This document shows, in pieces, positions 1 through 4,111 of a stretch of DNA of 5,070 nucleotides. Below the pieces are notes generated by a model. The model saw only the letters and a program-made list of their open reading frames with translations. It was not told the origin of the DNA and made no database searches. The translations under genes were made by a program, and so were the position numbers. How positions within the stretch are numbered: position 1 is the first letter of the stretch; each line of letters begins with the position of its first letter. This DNA comes from Clostridia bacterium (GTDB lineage: Bacteria > Bacillota > Clostridia > Oscillospirales > CAG-272): the NCBI GenBank assembly GCA_017504335.1, contig JAFVRI010000036.1, positions 1 through 5,070 of the forward strand, in the 5' to 3' direction.

Positions 1-5
1 GAGCT

Positions 6-16
6 CCGCGCAGCGG
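6..16 (+). other. small GC hairpin upstream of the aldolase gene
   Basis: CCGC and GCGG flank a GCA triloop. The rest of positions 1-98 is A/C-rich, and I see no convincing -35/-10 pair in it, so the aldolase promoter probably lies before the window. A GCA triloop recurs in the hairpin at 4971-4989, but a stem this short can arise by chance. Confidence 0.2.
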
Positions 17-98
17 TGAGAGGGCAAATAACGCAGGCAAGGCACAAACAAACAGTTCACCAAACCCAAATTTACCCCACACAATAAAGGAGTCCACC

Positions 99-935
99 AT
101 GCTCGTCAACCTCACAACCATCCTGTCCGACGCCCAAAAGAACCGTTACGCCGTCGGCCTTTTCAATACTACCGACACCGATATGCTGGAGGCGGTCATT
201 TCCGCCGCCGAGGAGTGCCGCTCCCCCGTCATCATCGGCACCGCCGAGGTGCTTCTCCCCAATGGGGAATTGAAGCTCATCGCCCCCTCCATCCTCGCCG
301 CCGCCAAGCGGGCATCGGTCCCCGTGGTGGTCCACTACGACCACGGCCTCACCTTCGACCGTTGCATGGAAGCCCTGCAGCTGGGATTTTCCAGCGTCAT
401 GTTCGACGGCTCGGCGGGAGCCTATGAGCAGAACATCGCCGACACCCGGGAGATCGTGAAGATCGCCCACGCCTTCGGGGCTACCGTGGAGGGGGAGATC
501 GGCCACGTGGGGGAGGCCTCCGCCAACGACAATACCGCCACCGATCTCTACACTCGGGTAGACGAGGCCGAGGCCTACCTGAAGGCCACGGGGGTGGATG
601 CCCTGGCCGTGTCCATCGGTACCGCACACGGCGCGTACAAGTCCAAGCCCAAGCTGGACTTCGACCGCCTTACTGAACTCCGTGCCACTCTCCCCGTCCC
701 GCTGGTGCTTCACGGCGGCTCGGGGCTGTCCGACGATGACTTCCGCCGTTCCATCGCTTGCGGTATTTCCAAGGTCAACATCTTCACCGACCTCTGCCTC
801 GCGGGCAACGCCGCCATGGCCGACGGTCTGGCTGCTGGGGAGGCTTACCTCACCATCCGCAACCGCAAGGTGGAGTACATCAAGCGGGCGGTCATGGAGA
901 AGATGAGACTGTTCGGGTCTGTGGGGAAGGCGTAA
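99..935 (+). CDS. class II ketose-bisphosphate aldolase (fructose/tagatose-bisphosphate type)
   Basis: This is a complete 278-residue cytosolic enzyme of the metal-dependent class II aldolase family, which reversibly cleaves a ketose 1,6-bisphosphate into DHAP and glyceraldehyde 3-phosphate. Visible family motifs are HYDHG at 79-83 (D81 likely catalytic, H82 a metal ligand), MFDGS at 101-105, VEGEIG at 130-135, GTAHG at 174-178 (H177 metal ligand) and LHGGSG at 204-209 (H205 metal ligand). The phosphate-site segment KVNIFTDL at 225-232 has Phe at a position that varies in the family. The length matches GatY/KbaY/Fba enzymes (about 280-290 residues). The ATG follows AAAGGAG (86-92) with a 6-base spacer. 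The sequence does not decide between fructose, tagatose or another ketose bisphosphate, so I give no symbol. The gene is GC-rich with many C-ending codons, in contrast to the AT-richer lipoprotein region that follows. No sugar-pathway partner gene is visible nearby. Confidence 0.93.
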   Translation: MLVNLTTILSDAQKNRYAVGLFNTTDTDMLEAVISAAEECRSPVIIGTAEVLLPNGELKLIAPSILAAAKRASVPVVVHYDHGLTFDRCMEALQLGFSSVMFDGSAGAYEQNIADTREIVKIAHAFGATVEGEIGHVGEASANDNTATDLYTRVDEAEAYLKATGVDALAVSIGTAHGAYKSKPKLDFDRLTELRATLPVPLVLHGGSGLSDDDFRRSIACGISKVNIFTDLCLAGNAAMADGLAAGEAYLTIRNRKVEYIKRAVMEKMRLFGSVGKA

Positions 936-938
936 ACT

Positions 939-960
939 GAAATTTTTTTGAAAAAGTTTC
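939..960 (+). other. AT-rich inverted repeat after the aldolase stop
   Basis: GAAA plus a T-run pairs with an A-run plus TTTC around a 2-base centre, giving about 10 pairs including one G-T. It begins 4 bases after the TAA. No U-tract follows the right arm, and the stem is almost all A/T, so it would be a poor intrinsic terminator. It may instead belong to the upstream region of the putative ECF-type promoter that follows. Confidence 0.3.
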
Positions 961-989
961 GGAAAGGCTCTAATATTTCGGAATTTTTG

Positions 990-1006
990 GTGTCTATATA
1001 GGTGAA
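990..1006 (+). promoter_or_regulatory. putative ECF-sigma-type -10 element, copy 1
   Basis: TGTCTATATA sits in a 15-bp block (GTCTATATAGGTGAA, 992-1006) that is identical to the one before the second lipoprotein gene. Both copies follow a T-run and lie about 32-34 bases before a lipoprotein ATG. The TGTC/CGTC core resembles -10 regions of ECF sigma factors. I could not identify a shared -35 at the usual distance; only TAAT (971-974 and 1706-1709) is common to both. The duplication is seen directly; the sigma-factor assignment is inference. Confidence 0.45.
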
Positions 1007-1037
1007 CGGAAAAAATAACTCGAAGGGAGTCACGACC

Positions 1038-1454
1038 ATGAAGAAAACAAGCAAGATTGTGTATTTCGCCGCGACGGTCATTCTTTTTTCCCTATGCCTT
1101 CTTTTGCTCCCCGCCTGCTCCAATGCCGAGCATACCGTACAGCTGCTGGACGGCTCGTATCTGGAATACCAAGGCGCCACGTATGCGCGGAGCCGCTTTC
1201 CCGCTTGGTCCTCCGACCACGAGGGCCAGATCGAGCTGGATCGGTATATCAACTTCCCGTTCTCAAAGCAGATGCTCTACCATTCGTACGGGACGGATGC
1301 GCCCGTTTACATCGCGGAGGGGTATAGTCTGGATCGGTTCACATGGATCTACTTTCGTGAGGATTACGACCTGACAGCGCAGGTCTATACCGTGGATGAT
1401 ACCCATGTAGAATTCCTCTTTTCGGACGTGTTTTCACCCGTGGAATGGGACTAG
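1038..1454 (+). CDS. putative lipoprotein, ended early by an in-frame TAG
   Basis: The 138-residue product has a lipoprotein signal peptide: Lys-rich start, a hydrophobic stretch from about 8 to 24, and lipobox LPAC at 24-27, with C27 the expected lipidated residue. The mature part would sit on the outside of the cytoplasmic membrane. It has no recognisable domain; it is rich in Tyr, Phe and acidic residues (for example YGTDAPVYIAEGY at 84-96), like many small uncharacterised clostridial lipoproteins. I chose the ATG at 1038 because AAGGGAG (1023-1029) precedes it with an 8-base spacer; the in-frame GTG at 1002 lies inside the conserved promoter-like element and has no ribosome binding site. 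The TAG at 1452-1454 appears premature, because the frame stays open and protein-like for 72 more codons (next entry). The substrate or partner is unknown. Confidence 0.7.
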   Translation: MKKTSKIVYFAATVILFSLCLLLLPACSNAEHTVQLLDGSYLEYQGATYARSRFPAWSSDHEGQIELDRYINFPFSKQMLYHSYGTDAPVYIAEGYSLDRFTWIYFREDYDLTAQVYTVDDTHVEFLFSDVFSPVEWD

Positions 1455-1673
1455 ACCATCTCGGAAACGGAGGATTATGAGGAACTGGACATTCGCTTGC
1501 GGGAACACCCCGAAATCTGCTTTGATGTGGATATGCGCTGTGTGGACGGCATATGGTATATGCATAATTTCGCGGAGATGTGGACGGTGTCGGATGAATT
1601 TGTCGGGATATTGATGGAGGCGGGACTGATGGACGCGGAATCCGCGCCAACGGGGGAGGCCTTCACAGGGTAA
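1455..1673 (+). pseudogene. in-frame C-terminal remainder of the lipoprotein, beyond the TAG
   Basis: Directly after the TAG the same frame reads 72 codons to TAA at 1671-1673. The segment starts TISETEDYEELDIRLREHPE and includes CVDGIWYMHNFAEMW, a compact, aromatic and acidic sequence of the same character as the upstream part. Joined with one residue for the TAG, the protein would be 211 residues. No start codon with a usable ribosome binding site exists in this frame; GGAGG at 1469-1473 precedes an ATG at 1477, but that ATG is in another frame. Explanations are a point nonsense mutation (for instance CAG to TAG), a base error, suppression or recoding of TAG, or real truncation. I favour mutation or error. 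Confidence 0.6.
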
Positions 1674-1702
1674 ACATTATTTTTGCGGATTTTTCGGTTG
1701 AC

Positions 1703-1724
1703 CCGTAATGAACGGCACTTTTTT
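1703..1724 (+). terminator. weak terminator-like hairpin between the two lipoprotein genes
   Basis: CCGT (1703-1706) and ACGG (1712-1715) form a 4-bp stem with a 5-base loop, followed by CAC and six T. The stem is short, and the T-run is also part of the pattern preceding both ECF-like elements, so termination here is doubtful. Confidence 0.2.
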
Positions 1725-1741
1725 GCGTCTATATAGGTGAA
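1725..1741 (+). promoter_or_regulatory. putative ECF-sigma-type -10 element, copy 2
   Basis: CGTCTATATA lies within the second copy of the 15-bp block (1727-1741), preceded by a T-run and G. It is placed as in copy 1, so transcription would start near GGTGAA and leave a leader of about 35 bases before the second lipoprotein ATG. CGTC is a common -10 core for ECF sigma factors. The -35 is unclear; TTGACC at 1699-1704 is 21 bases from the CGTC, too far for a normal spacer. Confidence 0.45.
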
Positions 1742-1775
1742 GCCTACATCAAGGACATCCGAAAGGAGAACTATC

Positions 1776-2303
1776 ATGAAAAAGACCATTTTATGCCTTG
1801 CCGTTATCCTGCTTCTTGCTTTGCCGCTGTCCTCTTGCATGAATCTGCCCGTGAACTACAAGCCCGCCAACGGAGCGGAGGGGATCGCGTCTGTGAAGAT
1901 CTACTACGTGGAAAGTACGAATGGCTATGACGCGTGGAAGGATGCCCCTGATCTGGAGGAGTTGGCTACCGCCTCTGCTGAGGTCCCCTCTTTCCGATAC
2001 GATAAACTGTTTCGTGACTTGAAAAAACTGAATTTTCAGAACTTCATTCTTTTGGTACCCATCCCGTCGGATCCCAGCTTTTACATGTACGGTTACATTC
2101 TCGCCATCACCTATGAGGACGGAGGTTACGAGTATATCACTCCCAACGGAATCCAAGTATACGGAGAAAATGCTGAGGATTTTGGCTGCTCTCACTTATC
2201 CTGCGATACCGAGGATTGGAAAAGCTTCATAGACAAGTACGTCCCCGAAACTGCGTGGAGTACCTTTGCCGACGAAAGCACAACGATAACAGAACCGTCA
2301 TGA
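1776..2303 (+). CDS. putative small lipoprotein of unknown function
   Basis: The 175-residue protein has a lipoprotein signal: MKK, a hydrophobic run from about 5 to 18, and lipobox LSSC at 18-21, with C21 the lipidation site. The mature part should be membrane-anchored outside the cytoplasm. A strand-rich core is suggested by SVKIYYVES (39-47), YGYILAITYEDGGYEYIT (105-122) and a Trp/Tyr-containing end (DTEDWKSFIDKYV, 144-156). Two more cysteines occur at 138 and 143. I recognise no catalytic motif. The ATG is preceded by AAAGGAG (1762-1768) with a 7-base spacer; the in-frame GTG at 1737 lies in the conserved element and is unlikely to be used. It is not obviously homologous to the preceding lipoprotein beyond the signal peptide, but the two share the upstream element, so they are probably co-regulated. 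A strong terminator follows the TGA. Confidence 0.78.
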   Translation: MKKTILCLAVILLLALPLSSCMNLPVNYKPANGAEGIASVKIYYVESTNGYDAWKDAPDLEELATASAEVPSFRYDKLFRDLKKLNFQNFILLVPIPSDPSFYMYGYILAITYEDGGYEYITPNGIQVYGENAEDFGCSHLSCDTEDWKSFIDKYVPETAWSTFADESTTITEPS

Positions 2304-2308
2304 AATCC

Positions 2309-2336
2309 TGCGCCGTGTCCCCATGGCGCACTTTTT
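2309..2336 (+). terminator. intrinsic terminator after the second lipoprotein gene
   Basis: TGCGCCGTG (2309-2317) pairs with CATGGCGCA (2322-2330) over 9 positions including one G-T, around a TCCC loop, and is followed by C and five T. It begins 5 bases after the stop codon and isolates the lipoprotein transcript from the promoter that starts 11 bases downstream. Confidence 0.8.
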
Positions 2337-2347
2337 CTGTCCCTCGG

Positions 2348-2376
2348 TTGACAACCACCCCCGACTGTGCTATACT
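2348..2376 (+). promoter_or_regulatory. sigma-A promoter of the XRE regulator (twin of 4928-4956)
   Basis: TTGACA (2348-2353), a 17-base spacer and TATACT (2371-2376), with TG one base before the -10 (extended -10). The start of transcription is expected near 2383. The spacer ACCACCCCCGACTGTGC is almost identical to that of the promoter at 4928-4956: 27 of 29 promoter bases agree, the differences being at 2367 and 2375. Confidence 0.85.
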
Positions 2377-2388
2377 GAAACTCCGGAA

Positions 2389-2407
2389 ATCCAACGTTCC
2401 GTTGGGT
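2389..2407 (+). other. tight hairpin at the 5' end of the regulator transcript
   Basis: ATCCAACG (2389-2396) pairs with CGTTGGGT (2400-2407) around a TTC triloop, eight pairs with one G-T. It begins about 12 bases after the -10 hexamer, essentially at the RNA 5' end. The twin promoter has a hairpin of unrelated sequence at nearly the same distance. Confidence 0.5.
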
Positions 2408-2409
2408 CA

Positions 2410-2428
2410 AGGTCGCTGACAGGTCGCT
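2410..2428 (+). repeat. 8-bp direct repeat AGGTCGCT, 11-base period
   Basis: AGGTCGCT occurs at 2410-2417 and 2421-2428, separated by GAC. An 11-base period places both copies on the same face of the DNA, some 30-45 bases past the expected transcription start. It could be a regulator-binding site, for example for autoregulation by the XRE protein, but this is inference. Confidence 0.3.
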
Positions 2429-2477
2429 TCACATCCCCGCGCTTTTGTGGTATCCTATGGGTACGGTACCGAGACTA

Positions 2478-2630
2478 ATGAAAAAGGAGAAAGGTTTGAA
2501 AGATAGATCTTTCAAACAGCGTTTTGTGGCTTTCGCCATCGGAGCGATGGCGATTTTGCGTAGCAAAACCAGCCCCAATTCCGCAAGAAAGGAAGCTTTC
2601 GCAAGGCGAAAGCAATGGTTACAAATATGA
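2478..2630 (+). CDS. possible 50-codon leader ORF overlapping the regulator start
   Basis: An ATG at 2478 opens a frame of 50 codons, beginning MKKEKGLKDRSFKQRF, strongly basic, with a short hydrophobic patch (VAFAIGAMAIL, 17-27). It ends at TGA 2628-2630, which overlaps the in-frame regulator ATG at 2627 as ATGA, the usual geometry of translational coupling. There is no clear ribosome binding site before 2478 (AAAAAGGAG lies after the ATG). An in-frame TTG at 2496 has GGAGAAAGG before it, giving a 44-codon variant. Most of the frame consists of inverted repeats, so the peptide may only be a by-product of a repeat element. It may be a coupling or attenuation uORF rather than a functional protein. 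Confidence 0.25.
   Translation: MKKEKGLKDRSFKQRFVAFAIGAMAILRSKTSPNSARKEAFARRKQWLQI
2494..2517 (+). repeat. 24-base inverted repeat in the regulator leader
   Basis: GTTTGAAAGAT (2494-2504) is followed by AG and its exact reverse complement ATCTTTCAAAC (2507-2517). The two-base centre is too tight for a stable RNA loop without opening two pairs, so it may work as a DNA-level palindrome. It is the first of four close-packed inverted repeats and has no T-run after it. Confidence 0.6.
2533..2557 (+). repeat. GC-rich triloop hairpin followed by TTTT
   Basis: TCGCCATCG (2533-2541) and CGATGGCGA (2545-2553) pair perfectly over nine bases around GAG, followed by four T. A GC-rich stem plus T-run is terminator-like, so it could attenuate transcription into the regulator, although four T is a weak tract. 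GTTTTG (2521-2526) and CAAAAC (2564-2569) can close an outer stem around it. Confidence 0.5.
2554..2568 (+). repeat. TTTTGC-GTA-GCAAAA hairpin
   Basis: A six-base perfect stem with a GTA triloop. Its left arm is the T-run of the preceding hairpin, and its right arm is also complementary to GTTTTG at 2521-2526, so two alternative foldings compete for the same CAAAA segment. Confidence 0.45.
2595..2613 (+). repeat. hairpin between the purine-rich site and the regulator ATG
   Basis: GCTTTCGC (2595-2602) pairs perfectly with GCGAAAGC (2606-2613) around AAG. It lies immediately after a Shine-Dalgarno-like GAAAGGAA (2587-2594) and one base before the ATG at 2615. Unfolded, that site is too far from the ATG; folded, it is brought close. 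The loop AAGG (2603-2606) is itself a weak site 8 bases from the ATG. Confidence 0.5.
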
Positions 2631-3775
2631 CAGGATCCATCGGAAAGACCATCCGCCGCCTCCGAAAGGAGCGAGGCCTTACCCAGGAGGAGCTGGCCGA
2701 GCGGTTGAATATCACCTCCCAGGCCGTGTCCAAGTGGGAGAGCGAGAGCGGTATGCCCGACATATCCCAGATCGTCCCGCTGGCCTCGGTGTTCGGGGTC
2801 AGCACCGACGTGCTGTTCGGGCTGGACACCACCACCGAAGTGAGCGAGGCGTGGGAGATCGTGGAAAAAGCCCACGCCATGGAAAGGTACGGTCAGCGGG
2901 AGACCTATCTCGCGGCCTACGACGAGCTTTGCAGGGGGCTGAAAAAGTACCCCTCCAATTTGGTGCTCCTGAACGTCTGTATGGGTCTGGGCACCTCCCT
3001 GTCCCTGCCCGACAACGGCTGGATCTATGATCCCGAGCGAGGGGAGCAGATTGCGGGAGAGACGGTACGCATGGCCGAGCGGATTGCCGCTTGCTCGGAG
3101 AATATGACCGAGATTTTGACCGCCCGTCAAAACCTGGTGTTTCTGCATCTGGCTCGTGGGGAGTACGAGCAGGCAGCCGCGCAGGCACGAGGGCTTCCCG
3201 CGCGCAACGGCTTTACCGCCTGCTCCTTCCTGGCCGACGTGCACAGCGCCACGGGGCACTACGATAGCGCTGTTACCTGCCTGTGCAGTGATTTGGCGCT
3301 TACCTTGCAAGTTTTGGAAGATGATATTGCCCGTTTGGGTAAAGCCTATCACCAAAACGGCCAATACACCGAAGCCATCAAGGTCTATGAGACCTTTTTC
3401 ACCATGCTGAAGGCCATCTTCGGTGACGACTGCCCGCCGCCCTACCACGATTTCGATTCGGGTGACCTGTACCTTTTGCTGGCGGCGGCCCATCTGGAAA
3501 ACGGTGACGGGGAAAAGGCCATGGACAGCCTGGAGGAGTCGATCAATTACTGGATCCGTCTCCTTAAGGAAGGCTCCCCGACCGAGGGCAAGATCTCCTG
3601 GAGATCCCTCATGCGCACTCCCCTACTGGAAAACACGGCAGACTTCGCTTTCGTGCAGACATCCATCCTTCGGGAAAAACTCTCCCGCAAGCTCCGGACC
3701 CCCGAGCTGGCCTCCCTTCGGGAGCATCCCCGCTATCAAAAATTGGTCAAGCTGGTTCATAATCTCCCCCTGTGA
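2615..3775 (+). CDS. XRE-family transcriptional regulator with TPR-like C-terminal region
   Basis: The 386-residue protein begins with an HTH_3/XRE DNA-binding domain at about 8-66: IGKTIRRLRKERGLTQEELA, then the recognition helix TSQAVSKWESES (34-45) and the family's PLASVFGVSTDVLFG (55-69). From about 78 to 310 it is helical with TPR-like pairs, such as LVFLHLARGEYEQAAAQA (174-191), LGKAYHQNGQYTEAIKVYE (241-259) and LLLAAAHLENGDGEKAMDSL (287-306). In this family the C-terminal part commonly senses a peptide, partner protein or cell state. Length and layout are normal, with no break. The start is uncertain: ATG 2615 has only weak AAGG 8 bases upstream, while ATG 2627 (382 residues, MTGSIG...) overlaps the stop of an upstream ORF as ATGA. 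It has its own promoter at 2348 and a structured leader of about 230 bases. The targets are unknown; its own promoter and the twin at 4928 are reasonable candidates. Confidence 0.9.
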   Translation: MVTNMTGSIGKTIRRLRKERGLTQEELAERLNITSQAVSKWESESGMPDISQIVPLASVFGVSTDVLFGLDTTTEVSEAWEIVEKAHAMERYGQRETYLAAYDELCRGLKKYPSNLVLLNVCMGLGTSLSLPDNGWIYDPERGEQIAGETVRMAERIAACSENMTEILTARQNLVFLHLARGEYEQAAAQARGLPARNGFTACSFLADVHSATGHYDSAVTCLCSDLALTLQVLEDDIARLGKAYHQNGQYTEAIKVYETFFTMLKAIFGDDCPPPYHDFDSGDLYLLLAAAHLENGDGEKAMDSLEESINYWIRLLKEGSPTEGKISWRSLMRTPLLENTADFAFVQTSILREKLSRKLRTPELASLREHPRYQKLVKLVHNLPL

Positions 3776-3805
3776 TCTCCCATGTCCCAAGAATAACCCC
3801 TTTTG

Positions 3806-3830
3806 CGCCGTTCCCCGCGGCGAGGTTTTT
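3806..3830 (+). terminator. probable intrinsic terminator after the regulator gene
   Basis: CGCCG (3806-3810) pairs with CGGCG (3818-3822) around a 7-base loop, followed by AGG and five T. AACC at 3795-3798 could add outer pairs with GGTT (3824-3827), leaving a bulge. Its 5' half resembles the terminator at 2309-2336 (TGCGCCGT then CCCC). The stem is only 5 bp and the T-run is spaced by three bases. Confidence 0.5.
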
Positions 3831-3866
3831 CGGTTGCATTTGGACGGATTCAATCAGTTTCCCTAC

Positions 3867-3895
3867 TTGACAATTCTCAAGAATTGTGCTATAAT
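3867..3895 (+). promoter_or_regulatory. near-consensus sigma-A promoter of the methyltransferase unit
   Basis: TTGACA (3867-3872), a 17-base spacer and TATAAT (3890-3895), with TG before the -10. This is a perfect consensus with an extended -10, so it should be intrinsically strong, which fits a gene held back by a repressor or an attenuator. The start of transcription is expected near 3902, about 210 bases before the methyltransferase ATG. Confidence 0.88.
3871..3886. promoter_or_regulatory. palindromic operator candidate inside the promoter spacer
   Basis: CAATTCT (3871-3877) and AGAATTG (3880-3886) are exact reverse complements separated by CA. The palindrome starts in the last two bases of the -35 and fills most of the spacer, where a bound dimeric repressor would block RNA polymerase. 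The neighbouring promoters at 2348 and 4928 lack it. Confidence 0.5.
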
Positions 3896-3924
3896 TTACA
3901 AAATTCCACGAAGGGACTACGGCA

Positions 3925-4023
3925 ATGACCATTCGTTTTAACGCGAAAAAGGTAAACAAGCTTGGCGCGAAGAAACTCTGCGTTTCGTCGGGCTTGTATT
4001 GTCGTACCCAAAATTTGGCGTAG
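3925..4023 (+). CDS. 32-residue leader peptide ORF upstream of the methyltransferase
   Basis: ATG at 3925 is preceded by AAGGGA (3911-3916) with an 8-base spacer, and lies about 23 bases after the expected transcription start. The peptide starts MTIRFNAKKVNKLGAKKLCV and ends YCRTQNLA before TAG at 4021-4023. It is basic at the N-terminal half, with two cysteines at 19 and 26. It has no signal peptide and no family that I recognise. The ORF ends 29 bases before a strong terminator-like hairpin (4053-4092), so a translating or stalled ribosome would affect folding of that hairpin. I infer a regulatory leader peptide, as in attenuator-controlled genes. The alternative is the N-terminal remnant of a decayed gene. 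A hairpin within it (3968-3990) may be part of the switch. Confidence 0.45.
   Translation: MTIRFNAKKVNKLGAKKLCVSSGLYCRTQNLA
3968..3990 (+). other. hairpin within the leader ORF
   Basis: CGA-GAAAC (3968-3976, one mismatch at 3971) pairs with GTTTC-TCG (3982-3990) around a TCTGC loop, eight pairs in all. It would be opened by a ribosome translating the leader ORF. It could influence which downstream structure forms, but I found no strong pairing between its arms and the terminator. Confidence 0.3.
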
Positions 4024-4029
4024 TCTTTC

Positions 4030-4052
4030 GGGATATACGAATATGGGATATA
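4030..4052 (+). repeat. direct repeat GGGATATA before the attenuator hairpin
   Basis: GGGATATA occurs at 4030-4037 and 4045-4052, with a 15-base period, between the leader ORF stop and the terminator-like hairpin. Its role is unknown; it may be chance or part of an alternative fold. Confidence 0.25.
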
Positions 4053-4092
4053 ACGGTACAGGTCGATGTATTTCGGTTTGTGCCGTATTTTT
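4053..4092 (+). terminator. terminator-like attenuator hairpin before the methyltransferase
   Basis: ACGGTACAGGTCGA (4053-4066) pairs with TCGGTTTGTGCCGT (4073-4086) over all 14 positions, four of them G-U, around a 6-base loop (TGTATT). It is followed by A, five T and ATT. It ends only a few bases before AGGAGG (4099-4104) of the methyltransferase, so termination here would stop transcription before the gene. No gene ends just upstream except the 32-codon leader ORF, which points to attenuation rather than ordinary 3'-end formation. GTACC (4004-4008) could pair with GGTAC (4055-4059) as a short antiterminator core. Confidence 0.6.
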
Positions 4093-4111
4093 ATTCATAG
4101 GAGGAATCATC

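Noticed and set aside
72..713. 213-codon open frame on the - strand opposite the aldolase
   Set aside because: Gly/Val/His-rich low-complexity translation typical of the antisense of a GC-rich gene. The + strand has all class II aldolase motifs.
1002..1037. GTG starts at 1002 and (similarly) 1737 for the two lipoproteins
   Set aside because: Both GTGs lie inside the conserved promoter-like 15-mer. They would put polar residues before the signal peptide, and have no ribosome binding site. The downstream ATGs have good sites.
1477..1614. Possible restart ORF at ATG 1477 after GGAGG
   Set aside because: It is in a different frame from the lipoprotein, with Cys/Trp/Arg-rich nonsense-like translation and only a 3-base spacer. 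It looks like a shadow frame.
2494..2613. CRISPR-like array from the close-packed repeats
   Set aside because: The units are inverted repeats of different sequence, not repeated direct units with spacers, and no cas gene is visible.
2429..3493. Long open frame (354 codons) on the - strand opposite the regulator gene
   Set aside because: It is antisense to a clear XRE/TPR protein. The open frame is a by-product of GC-rich codon use. It has no ribosome binding site and no recognisable domain.
3962..4111. Upstream extension of the methyltransferase by 50 codons from a TTG
   Set aside because: The stretch covers the attenuator-like hairpin, uses rare codons such as AGA and CGA, and has no similarity to a methyltransferase N-terminus. 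ATG 4112 has an excellent AGGAGG.
3902..4111. Known riboswitch class (for example a SAM riboswitch) before the methyltransferase
   Set aside because: I could not match conserved core motifs of SAM or other common riboswitches, and most of the region is occupied by the leader ORF and a single long hairpin.
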